DNA of 64,000 nucleotides. Source: Halapricum hydrolyticum. Its GTDB lineage: Archaea; Halobacteriota; Halobacteria; Halobacteriales; Haloarculaceae. Positions 8,104 to 16,514 of this stretch are shown in pieces. Both the position numbers and the translations under genes were made by a program. Every line of letters begins with the position of its first letter. Position 1 is the stretch's first letter. The notes beneath the pieces were generated by a model. That model searched no databases. It worked only from the letters and a program-made list of their open reading frames with translations, and was not told the origin of the DNA. The stretch spans positions 1 to 64,000 of the forward strand of contig JAOPKD010000013.1 in the NCBI GenBank assembly GCA_025517565.1. The letters run 5' to 3'.

Positions 8104-8553
8104 ATGAGCGACAATAGCTGGCGAGATATGCTCGCAGCCGAGCGGATGCGCGTCGACCGACAGTTCGAAGATCGCGTCCAGTCGTCGTCGTTCACGCGCC
8201 AGCAGTGGGGGCTGGTGATGACGGCGGTCGAGTTCGACGTCGAAAACCCGGCCGATCCGGATGCGGCACGACTGATCGCGGATACGAGCAAACTATCGAG
8301 CGTCATGCCGCAGATCAAGCAGATGGAACAGAGCGGTGGAGCCATGGGCGGGGCCGCCGGTGGCGGGGGCGGTGGCGGCGGGCTGCTGAGCAAACTCGCG
8401 AGCGTGCTCCCGGGTGGCGGCGGCTCTGGCGGCGGGAAGCGACAGCGCGAGGCCGAGTCGCTCGCAGAAGAATACGCCGAAAAGCTCCAGGAACGCCTGG
8501 AAAAGCGAGATCGCTGGCAGTCGATCCGCGAGCAGGCTGCACAGGAGTCGTAG
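8104..8553 (+). CDS. Conserved haloarchaeal protein with glycine-rich linker
   Basis: A 149-residue cytoplasmic protein. An N-terminal helical domain (MSDNSWRDMLAAERMRVDRQF, QQWGLVMTAVEFDVENP) is joined by glycine-rich stretches (about residues 79-93 and 104-110) to a charged C-terminal coiled-coil-like helix (REAESLAEEYAEKLQERLEK). It appears to belong to an uncharacterised haloarchaeal family (I recall DUF5799). It converges with the GlpA-like gene, only 2 bases separating the two ends. No catalytic motif is visible. Confidence 0.7.
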   Translation: MSDNSWRDMLAAERMRVDRQFEDRVQSSSFTRQQWGLVMTAVEFDVENPADPDAARLIADTSKLSSVMPQIKQMEQSGGAMGGAAGGGGGGGGLLSKLASVLPGGGGSGGGKRQREAESLAEEYAEKLQERLEKRDRWQSIREQAAQES

Positions 8554-8555
8554 CG

Positions 8556-9782
8556 TCACTCCTGGTTGCGGCCGACGACGCCCGCGTCGGTCTCTCCCTG
8601 AGCATCGAACGTCGCGACGAACTCGTCAAGCCGGTCGGGATCGTCAGCGCCCGGCAGCCGCCGGTCGGCCGTCTCGGACTCGGCATCGACGCCGAGTCGC
8701 TCGCAGACGAGGTCGGCCGTCGATTCGGCCATCTGTCGATAGGTGGTCAGCTTCCCGCCGACGACGCTGACGGCGTTCTCGACGCCGTCGTCGGCATGAT
8801 CGAGTCGGAAGAAGCCCCGCGAGATACCACGGCCGCCGCGCTCGTCCTCGTCGGGCGCGTACAGGGGTCGCACGCCCCACCACGTGCGAACCGTCGGCGC
8901 GTCGGCGACCGGCGGCAACATCGCCGCACACTCCTCGACCGTGCGCTCGATCTCCCAGTCTTCACGCGGGTACTCGTCGGGGTCGTCGACTTCAACGCTG
9001 GTCGTCCCCAGGACCACTTCACCCTCGTGTGGGATGATGATGTCACCGTCGTCGGGATCGCGGGCGCGGTTCAACACCGGTCCGAGACCGTCGTATTCGA
9101 CCGACAGCATCACGCCTCGCGTCGGCTTCATCTTGACGTCGAGATCTGCCATCTCGGCGAGTTGCTCGGCCCAGGCTCCCGTCGCGTTGACGACGTACTC
9201 GGCCTCGATTCGCTCGTCGACGCTCCCGCCGACGGTGACGTGCTGGACACGGCCGTCGTCGGCCGCGATCGCCTCCACCGGCGCGTGGGTGTGGATCGTC
9301 GCCCCGTGATCGCGGGCGTCGGCCGCGTTCGCGGCGACCAGCCGCGAGGGGTAGATCACGGCGTCGGGCACTTCCATTGCCCGCTCGACGTCCGCCGCGA
9401 TCTCCGGGACACGGTCGCGGACGGCCTCGTCGTCGAGTGTCTCTGTCGGGATCCCCACGGCCTCGCAGGCGCTGCGCTTCTCCTCGAAGTACTCGGGATC
9501 GTCCCCGGTCAGCTGGACGAACAGGCCGCCGGTATCGCGGATGCACTCGCCCGCGATGGTTTTGAGGATCCGACTCTCTTCGATGCACTCTTCGGCTCCG
9601 ACCCGATCTGACTCCGCGTAGCGTGCGCCGCTGTGTAGTAGCCCGTGCGAGCGTCCCGAGGTACCGCTCCCGAGGCCGCCGCGTTCGACCAGCGTCGCGT
9701 CCACGCCCCTGAGCGCGAGGTCACGGGCGATACCAGTGCCGGTCGCACCGCCACCGATCACGAGAACTGTTGTCGTTCGCAT
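8556..9782 (-). CDS. GlpA-like FAD-dependent glycerol-3-phosphate dehydrogenase, short form
   Basis: A 408-residue DAO-family flavoprotein. The FAD-binding motif VLVIGGGATGTGIARDLALR is at the N-terminus, followed by GTSGRSHGLLHSGARYAES and GGLFVQLTGDDPEYFEEKR, typical of haloarchaeal GlpA. TRGVMLSVEYDGLGPVLNRA and WWGVRPLYAPDED follow, with a C-terminal VVGGKLTTYRQMAE motif. Full-length GlpA proteins carry an additional C-terminal [2Fe-2S]-binding (BFD-like) region that is absent here, and no glpB, glpC or glpK is adjacent. It may be a stand-alone dehydrogenase or a related oxidase. An in-frame ATG at 9791 is an alternative start. Confidence 0.75.
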   Translation of the reverse strand: MRTTTVLVIGGGATGTGIARDLALRGVDATLVERGGLGSGTSGRSHGLLHSGARYAESDRVGAEECIEESRILKTIAGECIRDTGGLFVQLTGDDPEYFEEKRSACEAVGIPTETLDDEAVRDRVPEIAADVERAMEVPDAVIYPSRLVAANAADARDHGATIHTHAPVEAIAADDGRVQHVTVGGSVDERIEAEYVVNATGAWAEQLAEMADLDVKMKPTRGVMLSVEYDGLGPVLNRARDPDDGDIIIPHEGEVVLGTTSVEVDDPDEYPREDWEIERTVEECAAMLPPVADAPTVRTWWGVRPLYAPDEDERGGRGISRGFFRLDHADDGVENAVSVVGGKLTTYRQMAESTADLVCERLGVDAESETADRRLPGADDPDRLDEFVATFDAQGETDAGVVGRNQE

Positions 9783-9918
9783 ACCTTTCATTCGGCTACG
9801 GCCACATGTGCTTGCCGCTGACGGGGATATTGGCCGGTGTGCGGCGGGCGATCGTCTGCGCTCAGACGTCACCCCAGCGCATACACAGTTATCAGGCCAC
9901 GGAACGTATCCGTCACGT

Positions 9919-10206
9919 ATGCCTGAAGAAGTACTGTTCAAGTCCGAAAGCCGACAGAGCAACGAAGAGATCGCGTCGTTTCTGCGCACCGTCGCTGAAA
10001 ACCTGGAGCAGGGTTCCGATATCACGCTCAAAGCGGGCAGCGAGTCCGTGACGATGAGCCCGCCAGCCCGCCCGACGTTCGAGGTCAAAGCCGAGCGCGA
10101 GGGGCCGACAGACGGTCCCAAAGAGCTCAGCATCGAGTTCGAACTGGAATGGCCTGAAGGTGCCGAGGGTGAGGACGGGGGCAGCGGAGAACTGGAAATA
10201 GAGTGA
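9919..10206 (+). CDS. Amphi-Trp domain protein
   Basis: 95 residues beginning MPEEVLFKSESRQSNEEIAS, with FLRTVAENLEQGSDITLKAG and a C-terminal LSIEFELEWPEG strand. This matches the small amphi-Trp domain family common in haloarchaea: an amphipathic helix and beta strands ending near a conserved Trp. The C-terminus is very acidic. No enzyme motif is visible. It is divergent from the GlpA-like gene (137 bases) and convergent with the RNA ligase gene. Confidence 0.72.
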   Translation: MPEEVLFKSESRQSNEEIASFLRTVAENLEQGSDITLKAGSESVTMSPPARPTFEVKAEREGPTDGPKELSIEFELEWPEGAEGEDGGSGELEIE

Positions 10207-10234
10207 TTGCGAACGTCCGTCTTCTCGAACCGTC

Positions 10235-11359
10235 CTACTCGTCGACGATTCCACCGTCGAGGTAGTGCTCGATCCGGTCGTTCGTCGAGGCGGAGACCTT
10301 GGTGAACGTGACGACGCGCTCACCGTCGAGACGACGATCCGACTCGACGTCGATCGTCAGCTGAAACTCCCGGAGGTGCTCGAGGAGGGCGTTGACCGTC
10401 TCGGGATCGCCCCGGACCGTGTGTCGTTCGCCGACCGTCTCGCCGTCGGCGACAGCTTCGATCGCCCCGGCCATCGGCAAGAGGATCGACTCGCCGAGGT
10501 CGTGTGCCCGCTCGCGGCGCCGTTCGGGTGATTCCTCGAATTCGACCGTCTGAAACGCTTCCCGGAGGAGCCGCGAGAACAGGAAGTCCCGGCCGTACTC
10601 GAAGGGCAGCGAGAACGCGTACGCCAGTTCCGCGTGATGGGTCGCCTCGGTCGTGTACTTCAACAGCGACTGACCGTCCTCGGATTTCATCACGACGCCT
10701 TCCCGGCCCTCGGCGTCCAGGGTTTCGATAGCGTCGCGGACGGCCCCGGCGGCCTCGTCGGTGTCGTGCCAGCCGAAGGTTTGCGGCTGTTCGAACCCGT
10801 ACTCGGCGCACAGTTTGCGCCGCCGCTCGGGCGCGAGCGGCCGGCCGGTCCTCCGATCGCGGACGTCGAACACCCGGAAGGCGTTGGTCTCGACACCGTC
10901 GTAATCGTGTACCGTGTAGGGGTTCTCCGGGCCGACCAGTTCCGCACAGAGCATCTTCTCGGGATGGTCGGCGAAGAACTCGCCCGGATCGAGCAGTTCG
11001 CGAGCGCGTTCGGTCGTATACGGGCAGACGTACCCGCTGCGGGTGAACGCCGTCGTGCCGTCGACGTCCGCGATCCTGACGTTGAATCCGTTGAGCTTCT
11101 CCTCGATCGTGATGCGGTCGCCCTCGAAGTAGTTCCGGACGCCGGGATCGAGCACGAGCACGCGCGGGACACTCGGGTAGCCCCGGACGACAGCGCCGGT
11201 CGTCTCGACGAGGACCGTCCCGCGTTCGAGACCGTGGCGGGCGTCGGGCAGGTAGTAATACTCCAGCCCCTGGTCGGTGCGGGTCTGGAGGTGCTCGAAC
11301 AGTTCCGACGGGCTGTCGGCGCTCGTCTCGAGTCGCTCGTGCCAGACGTCCCTGTCCAT
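10235..11359 (-). CDS. Archaeal ATP-dependent RNA ligase (Rnl3 family)
   Basis: 374 residues. A nucleotidyltransferase that adenylates itself on Lys and joins RNA ends. Motif I is [11 protein letters not shown] with the catalytic Lys at residue 88. Motif III-like [13 protein letters not shown], motif [12 protein letters not shown] and motif V LLKYTT follow in the right order. An all-helical C-terminal dimerisation domain of the Pab1020/MTH1221 type completes it. The length fits. The gene is divergent from the RNA ligase partner gene at 11433 with 73 bases between, an arrangement known for this ligase family. Cellular substrate unknown; RNA repair or circularisation is likely. Confidence 0.9.
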   Translation of the reverse strand: MDRDVWHERLETSADSPSELFEHLQTRTDQGLEYYYLPDARHGLERGTVLVETTGAVVRGYPSVPRVLVLDPGVRNYFEGDRITIEEKLNGFNVRIADVDGTTAFTRSGYVCPYTTERARELLDPGEFFADHPEKMLCAELVGPENPYTVHDYDGVETNAFRVFDVRDRRTGRPLAPERRRKLCAEYGFEQPQTFGWHDTDEAAGAVRDAIETLDAEGREGVVMKSEDGQSLLKYTTEATHHAELAYAFSLPFEYGRDFLFSRLLREAFQTVEFEESPERRRERAHDLGESILLPMAGAIEAVADGETVGERHTVRGDPETVNALLEHLREFQLTIDVESDRRLDGERVVTFTKVSASTNDRIEHYLDGGIVDE

Positions 11360-11432
11360 AGCTACCACTACACTTGATTCGGACAAAAGCAACGGGGGTG
11401 GTTCTATAGGTTTCGACGTACAATGCCCGGAT

Positions 11433-12095
11433 ATGCCCCCGGAACTGCCGCGACAGCAGTTCGTGCTCGACACGTCGCTTTTCATCACCGAAGCGATCCG
11501 CGAGCCCGAGGAGTCGCTGGAAGACGCCGTTCTCAGGCTCCTCGATCTCATCGCGACGGCCAGGCTGCAACTCAACATCTCCTGTCACATGCCGCCCTCG
11601 ATCCACGACGAACTCGTGACGATGCTCCGCGAGCGCGACGTGAGCGAGGAGGTCTTCGAGCGGCTGGAGACCTGGGTCGTCCGGAAAAGCCCCGATCGCT
11701 ACGGCGTGGACATCCCCGCCGATATCGTCTACCAGTTCGTCGACGAGATGAGCGATCGGGTCGATCGAGGGCTCAGGGTCTCCGAAGAAGCACTTCGGGA
11801 AGTCGAGCAACTCGATCCCGACAAGCTGGGTTCGGGCGAGGAGTACATGACCGAGGCCGATCGCGTGCTCTCGAACCTCCGGGACAAGTACCGCCAGGCG
11901 CTGCGCCAGGGCGTGCTCGACTCCCGGGAGGACTTCGATCTGCTCGTGCTCGCGAAGGAACTCGACGCCGGCGTCGTCACCGAGGACCGGGGCATCATCG
12001 CGTGGGCCGATCGGTTCGGCCTCCGGTACGTCCGGGGCGGGCAGTTCCCGACGCTGCTGGAGGAGTACTTGCGGGCCACGGGCGTCGAGGAGTAA
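11433..12095 (+). CDS. RNA ligase partner protein (PIN-like, MJ0950 family)
   Basis: A 220-residue protein with a PIN-nuclease-like fold. The N-terminal [17 protein letters not shown] carries the first acidic site. Further down are [11 protein letters not shown] and the C-terminal [20 protein letters not shown], then [16 protein letters not shown]. This matches the RNA ligase partner family that co-occurs with archaeal Rnl3 ligases. The start is the ATG at 11433 ([15 protein letters not shown]), within the intergenic space shared with the divergent ligase, so both may be co-controlled. A nuclease that prepares ends for the ligase is a reasonable inference. Confidence 0.85.
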   Translation: MPPELPRQQFVLDTSLFITEAIREPEESLEDAVLRLLDLIATARLQLNISCHMPPSIHDELVTMLRERDVSEEVFERLETWVVRKSPDRYGVDIPADIVYQFVDEMSDRVDRGLRVSEEALREVEQLDPDKLGSGEEYMTEADRVLSNLRDKYRQALRQGVLDSREDFDLLVLAKELDAGVVTEDRGIIAWADRFGLRYVRGGQFPTLLEEYLRATGVEE

Positions 12096-12210
12096 CGCGC
12101 GGCACATGTGCGACGGTAACAGGGGGCCCTTATAGAGGTATACAGACCCTAGGCTGTCGAAGTCCGTATCAGGGGAGCGTATTTGTATCCCGGCCCGGCA
12201 GTCTCACACG

Positions 12211-12402
12211 ATGACCAACAGCGACATCGAGGCCATCGAGTTCGAGCAGACCAACGGGGCGATGGGCGTCTACATCGAGAGCGTCGGCGTCTACGCCGAC
12301 GGGAGCAGAGAAGTCCTCGACGCCACGACAGTCGGCAGTCCACGGGAGTTCGAACGGATCCGGGCGTTCGAGAACCGCTGCAAGCGCCAGTACGGGAAGT
12401 AG
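12211..12402 (+). CDS. Small conserved haloarchaeal protein
   Basis: A 63-residue acidic protein starting MTNSDIEAIEFEQTNGAMGV and ending RIRAFENRCKRQYGK. It predicts a beta-hairpin followed by a C-terminal basic helix. A TATA-like TATTTG element about 27-30 bases before the ATG supports a leaderless mRNA and a real gene. No family with known function is recognised. It is 78 bases upstream of the PIN-ATPase gene on the same strand. Confidence 0.6.
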   Translation: MTNSDIEAIEFEQTNGAMGVYIESVGVYADGSREVLDATTVGSPREFERIRAFENRCKRQYGK

Positions 12403-12480
12403 GAGCCAGCGAACGGTCGCGGGATCCGCGAGGGGAGGGGGAGTCATCGTGTTTATCAGTCTCGGTCGCCCAGATCAGGC

Positions 12481-14337
12481 ATGGACGTAGTACCGGACAC
12501 GAGCGTGGTCATCGACGGCCGCGTGTCCGAGCAGATCGCCGACGGCGACCTCGCAGGGGCGACGATTGTCGTCCCCGAGGCGGTCGTCGGCGAACTCGAA
12601 GCGCAGGCCAACGACAGCCGCCAGCAGGGCTGGGACGGCCTCGAGGAATTGCAGAAACTCGCCGACCTCCACGACGCGGGCGACATCACTGTCGAGTACG
12701 TCGGTCGCCGCCCGGACGCAGTGGAGAAACGCGAGGCCGGCGAAGGAGAGATCGACGCGCTGATCCGCGATATCGCCGCCGAGCGCGACGCGACGCTTCT
12801 GACCAGCGACGTCGTCCAGAGCGAGGTCGCACGAGCGAAGGGACTTGCGGTCATGTATCTCGAACCCCACGGTCGGGACGTCCAGCGGCTCACGATCGAG
12901 AACTTCTTCGACGAGTCGACGATGTCGGTCCACCTCAAGGTTGGCGTCGCCCCGAAGGCCAAGCGCGGCGATATCGGCGACATGCACTACCAGCGGATCC
13001 GCGACGAACCGGCCACCGAATCCGAACTGAAAGAGTACGCTCACGAGATCGAGGAGGGTGCCCGGGCCAGCCCCGACGGGTTCCTCGAACTGGACGAGCC
13101 CGGGATGAGCATCGTCCAGTTCCGCGAGTACCGGATCGCCATCGCCCGACCCCCCTTCTCGGACGCCCTGGAGATCACCGCGGTCCGTCCGATCGTCAAG
13201 ACCGACCTGGACGACTACGAGTACGCCGACGAACTCCGGGATCGCCTCGCCGAGCGGCAGCGTGGCGTCCTCATCTCCGGTTCGCCGGGGGCCGGCAAGT
13301 CCACGTTCGCCCAGGCAGTCGCGGAGTTCCTCAACGACAACGACTACGCGGTCAAGACCATGGAAAAACCCCGGGACCTGCAGGTCGGCGCGGACATCAC
13401 CCAATACACGGCACTGGGCGGGGAGATGGCCAAGACCGCCGACTCGCTTTTGATGGTCCGACCGGACTACACCATCTACGACGAGGTTCGCAAGACCGAC
13501 GACTTCGAGGTCTTTGCGGACATGCGGCTGGCCGGCGTCGGGATGATCGGCGTCGTCCACGCGACCCGCGCGATCGACGCGCTCCAGCGACTCGTCGGAC
13601 GGGTCGAACTCGGGATGATCCCCCAGATCGTCGACACGGTCGTCTACATCGAAGCCGGCGAGATCGCGAAGGTCTACGACGTGCAGACGGAGGTCAAAGT
13701 GCCGGAGGGGCTGATGGAAGAGGATCTCGCCCGGCCGGTCATCACCATTCAGGACTTCGAGACCGGCCGTCCCGAGTACGAGATCTACACGTTCAACCGC
13801 CAGGTCGTGACGGTGCCGCTGAACGAGGGCGAGAGCGACGAAAGCGGCGTCGACCGGCTCGCACGCCAGGAGATTCAGCGCGAGATCCGCTCGGTCGCCG
13901 ACGGCCACGTCGAGGTCGAACTCCAGGGGTCAAATCGTGCGGTCGTCTGGGTCGAACAGCACGATATCAGCCACGTCATCGGCAAAGGCGGCGGCCGGAT
14001 CTCCGACATCGAGAACCGACTCGGCATCGACATCGACGTGCGCACCTTCGACGAGCGACCCGGCGGAAAATCCGGATCGAGTGGCGAGAGCGGTGACACC
14101 GGATCGGCCGGTCCCGCCGGCGACGTCGTCACCCCGGAGGTCACCTCTCGCCACGTGCTCGTTCCGGCCCACGAGTACACGGGCGACACCGTGGAAGTCC
14201 AGGCCGACGGCGAGTACCTCTTCACAGCAACGGTCTCTCGCGGCGGCGAGATCCAGGTGTCTCGCGGGAGCGCGATCGCCGAAGAGCTAGAACAGGCGAT
14301 CGACCGGGGCAAACGGATCACTGTCGTCCCGTCGTAG
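12481..14337 (+). CDS. PIN-ATPase-KH protein (PINA/VapC-ATPase type)
   Basis: 618 residues in three parts. Residues 1-135 form a PIN nuclease domain (VVPDTSVVIDGR, VVPEAVVGELEAQ, DIAAERDATLLTSDV). The centre is an AAA/secretion-type ATPase with Walker A GSPGAGKSTF at about 266-275 and Walker B-like DYTIYDEVRKTDDF. The C-terminus has a KH RNA-binding domain with HVIGKGGGRISDIE at about 498-511, then a TRAM-like beta region. Archaeal homologues (PINA) are hexameric ATPase/nucleases linked to nucleic-acid remodelling. The loop between the KH domain and the C-terminal beta region is Gly/Ser-rich. Confidence 0.9.
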   Translation: MDVVPDTSVVIDGRVSEQIADGDLAGATIVVPEAVVGELEAQANDSRQQGWDGLEELQKLADLHDAGDITVEYVGRRPDAVEKREAGEGEIDALIRDIAAERDATLLTSDVVQSEVARAKGLAVMYLEPHGRDVQRLTIENFFDESTMSVHLKVGVAPKAKRGDIGDMHYQRIRDEPATESELKEYAHEIEEGARASPDGFLELDEPGMSIVQFREYRIAIARPPFSDALEITAVRPIVKTDLDDYEYADELRDRLAERQRGVLISGSPGAGKSTFAQAVAEFLNDNDYAVKTMEKPRDLQVGADITQYTALGGEMAKTADSLLMVRPDYTIYDEVRKTDDFEVFADMRLAGVGMIGVVHATRAIDALQRLVGRVELGMIPQIVDTVVYIEAGEIAKVYDVQTEVKVPEGLMEEDLARPVITIQDFETGRPEYEIYTFNRQVVTVPLNEGESDESGVDRLARQEIQREIRSVADGHVEVELQGSNRAVVWVEQHDISHVIGKGGGRISDIENRLGIDIDVRTFDERPGGKSGSSGESGDTGSAGPAGDVVTPEVTSRHVLVPAHEYTGDTVEVQADGEYLFTATVSRGGEIQVSRGSAIAEELEQAIDRGKRITVVPS

Positions 14338-14494
14338 GCTGGACGATCGTTCGGGAGCCTCCAGCTATGCCGGACGATCGTTTCGCTCGTCGTCGAGATT
14401 CCTATAGTGCCGGGAGACGGCCCCAGCCACCCGATTACCACAATTGAGAACTGCTCCCAAAGGTCTTAACGCCAGTAGACGAGTCTCCCGCGTA

Positions 14495-14560
14495 ATGGGA
14501 GTCCAGAGCTGCGATCGAACGACGCGGACGTCCGGGACACACTCCGGACACAGGAGGTGA
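14495..14560 (+). CDS. Upstream 21-residue ORF coupled to CheC gene
   Basis: ATG at 14495 opens a 22-codon frame (MGVQSCDRTTRTSGTHSGHRR) whose last codons are AGG AGG TGA. The stop therefore lies inside the strong Shine-Dalgarno sequence GGAGGTGA (14553-14560) of the CheC gene that starts with GTG at 14566. A TTAAC-rich box about 28-30 bases before this ATG suggests the mRNA begins at the uORF. A ribosome finishing the leader would sit on the CheC ribosome-binding site, so translational coupling is plausible. No homology evidence is available. Confidence 0.4.
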   Translation: MGVQSCDRTTRTSGTHSGHRR

Positions 14561-14565
14561 GTCCA

Positions 14566-15894
14566 GTGCAGGTGGATGCCGACTCGCTTGAACAGCTCAA
14601 CCTCAGGACGAGAGACGGCGCAGAGCGAGCGGGCGAGCGGTTTTCGGATGCGATCGGCGTCGAGACGAAGATCGGCGCAACCCGGATCCGGATCACCAGC
14701 CAGCAGGATCTGGTCGCGGCGCTTTTGACCGGCGATGAGGAGTGTCTCAAGTTCGAGGTTGCTGGCCCGCTGTCCGGAACGGCGATCTTGACCTTCGACG
14801 AGGGGTCACGATCGCTGATGCGAGACAGTAGCGGCGGGGGTGTCGACGACCTAGCGGGCGAGCTGTTCGACGCGTTCGTTCGAGAGTGGGAATCGTACGT
14901 CAGTGGCGATCTGGCGGTCGAGACAGTGACGTACGTGCCCGACCCGGCCGCACACGACTTCGGCTTCGAGTCGGTCAGCGACGACGCCGAAAGCACGCCG
15001 CTGTTCCAGGGCAGTATCGACGCCGTCGATCTTCCCGGGCGGATCAAGCTGTATCTCGTGCCCGACGCGCAGTCCCTGGAGACGCTGCTCTCGAACGGCT
15101 CGATCACGGACGAGGAGAGCACCGAGCGAGACGACGCGTCAGAGACAGACGACGGATCTGCGTTCGACGATGCGACGTTCGACACAGACACGGCGGACGA
15201 CAGCAATCTCTTCGAAGATGCCGATAGCGACCTTTTCGAGGACGGTGACGACGCGTCGGCGCCGCTCCCGCTGGACAAACTATCGGTCTTCAGTGACCTG
15301 ACGAGGGGTGGAACCAGGGCCGCCGCCGAGCGCGTGACGGGGTTTACCGGGATCGAGACCGATACCGAGATCTCGGGGATCAACTTCACGCCGATCGACG
15401 ACATCTCGACGAGTCTGGACGACGACTCCTACGTCGGGACGATCCTGGAGTTCGAGGGCAAACCCAGCGGTCACCTGGCGATTATGTTTTCCGAGGAGTC
15501 GGCCTATCGTGTCGCCGACGAAATGCTGCCGACCGACCCCGACGGCGACGGGCTCACACAGATGCACAGGAGCGCGCTCGAAGAGCTGGGCAACAACATG
15601 GCCTCGGGATTCATCGACGGCTGGGCCAACGTCCTGCAGACCTCGGTCGATCACACACCGCCGGAGTTCAGCGACGACATGGAGATGACGCTGCTCGAGT
15701 TGGTCACCGAGCAGCTCGGCCCGTTCCAGACCCACGCGTACACGATCGAGTCGCGGATCACCACTGAATCGGTCGAATTCGACTGCGAGATCCACGCACT
15801 CCCCAACGAGACGCAATTGAGCGAAGCGCTCGAAGACCTGCTGGTCACCCGGCGTGACCGCACCGAAGCCGATCCCGACGAGATTTTCCAGTAG
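14566..15894 (+). CDS. Tandem CheC-domain chemotaxis protein
   Basis: 442 residues holding two CheC-like domains (about 5-185 and 240-425) joined by a very acidic linker (about 188-236, runs of D/E). CheC proteins dephosphorylate CheY-P. Domain 2 keeps the ExxN-type active-site helix (ALEELGNNMASGFIDGWANV), followed by a Pro about 20 residues on. Domain 1 has VDDLAGELFDAFVREW, where the Asn is not evident. The start is GTG 14566, selected by the near-perfect Shine-Dalgarno GGAGGTGA six bases upstream; a GTG at 14557 would overlap that site. No other che gene is adjacent. Confidence 0.8.
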   Translation: MQVDADSLEQLNLRTRDGAERAGERFSDAIGVETKIGATRIRITSQQDLVAALLTGDEECLKFEVAGPLSGTAILTFDEGSRSLMRDSSGGGVDDLAGELFDAFVREWESYVSGDLAVETVTYVPDPAAHDFGFESVSDDAESTPLFQGSIDAVDLPGRIKLYLVPDAQSLETLLSNGSITDEESTERDDASETDDGSAFDDATFDTDTADDSNLFEDADSDLFEDGDDASAPLPLDKLSVFSDLTRGGTRAAAERVTGFTGIETDTEISGINFTPIDDISTSLDDDSYVGTILEFEGKPSGHLAIMFSEESAYRVADEMLPTDPDGDGLTQMHRSALEELGNNMASGFIDGWANVLQTSVDHTPPEFSDDMEMTLLELVTEQLGPFQTHAYTIESRITTESVEFDCEIHALPNETQLSEALEDLLVTRRDRTEADPDEIFQ

Positions 15895-15992
15895 AATAGT
15901 GGCCGTAAATTGAATTTTTCTGGCTGCCAGGGATAGAGACAGTGTCGACTGCAACCCGCTGACATATCTTCCTCGAGTTCGAAAGGGCTGGT

Positions 15993-16478
15993 ATGGCAAC
16001 GTACAAGCGGTCGGTTCGCGTCGAGGCCCCGTTCGAGGACGTCTGGGAGTTCCACTCGACCGGCGACGGGCTGGTCGCGCTCACTCCGGGGTGGATGCAC
16101 TTGCGGGTCGAATCCGAACGCGGTCCCGACGGTGAACCCGATCCGGACGTCCTCGAAACGGGTTCGACGATCGTCTCGACGGTCCAGCCGTTCGGCGTGG
16201 GGCCGCGCCAGCGGTGGGTCTCGGAGATCGTCGCCCGCGAACAAACGGACGACCACGCCATGTTCCGCGACGAAATGGCCGAGGGACCGTTCCCGCGCTG
16301 GGTCCACACACACTCGTTTTACCGCGACGACGGGGCGACGGTCGTCCGGGACTTCGTCGAGTACGACCTGCCCGGGGGACCGGTCGGTCGCGTCGCGAAT
16401 CCGCTCGCGTGGATCGGCTTCGAACCGATGTTTCGGTACCGTCATCGGAAGACGAAGGAACTGCTCGAAAGGCCGTAA
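15993..16478 (+). CDS. SRPBCC (START-like) family protein
   Basis: 161 residues. The N-terminus ATYKRSVRVEAPFEDVWEFH is the classic SRPBCC/polyketide-cyclase first strand and helix. A mid-region Trp-rich strand (GPRQRWVSEIVARE) and a C-terminal helix (MFRYRHRKTKELLERP) complete the helix-grip fold that binds a hydrophobic ligand. Ligand and reaction are unknown. A TATA-like segment near the start is not obvious. The EamA transporter gene follows after 36 bases on the same strand. Confidence 0.75.
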   Translation: MATYKRSVRVEAPFEDVWEFHSTGDGLVALTPGWMHLRVESERGPDGEPDPDVLETGSTIVSTVQPFGVGPRQRWVSEIVAREQTDDHAMFRDEMAEGPFPRWVHTHSFYRDDGATVVRDFVEYDLPGGPVGRVANPLAWIGFEPMFRYRHRKTKELLERP

Positions 16479-16514
16479 CGAAAGCATAAATCACCCGGCG
16501 GCCGAGATCCGGTC

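Noticed and set aside
11277..12214. Long overlapping frames on both strands over the RNA ligase and partner genes (Arg/Pro-rich readings).
   Set aside because: High GC leaves long stop-free antisense frames; their composition is Arg/Ala/Pro noise and they oppose genes with clear motifs.
12183..14096. 637-codon frame overlapping the PIN-ATPase-KH gene.
   Set aside because: Arg/Gly-rich shadow in another frame of a gene with Walker A and KH motifs.
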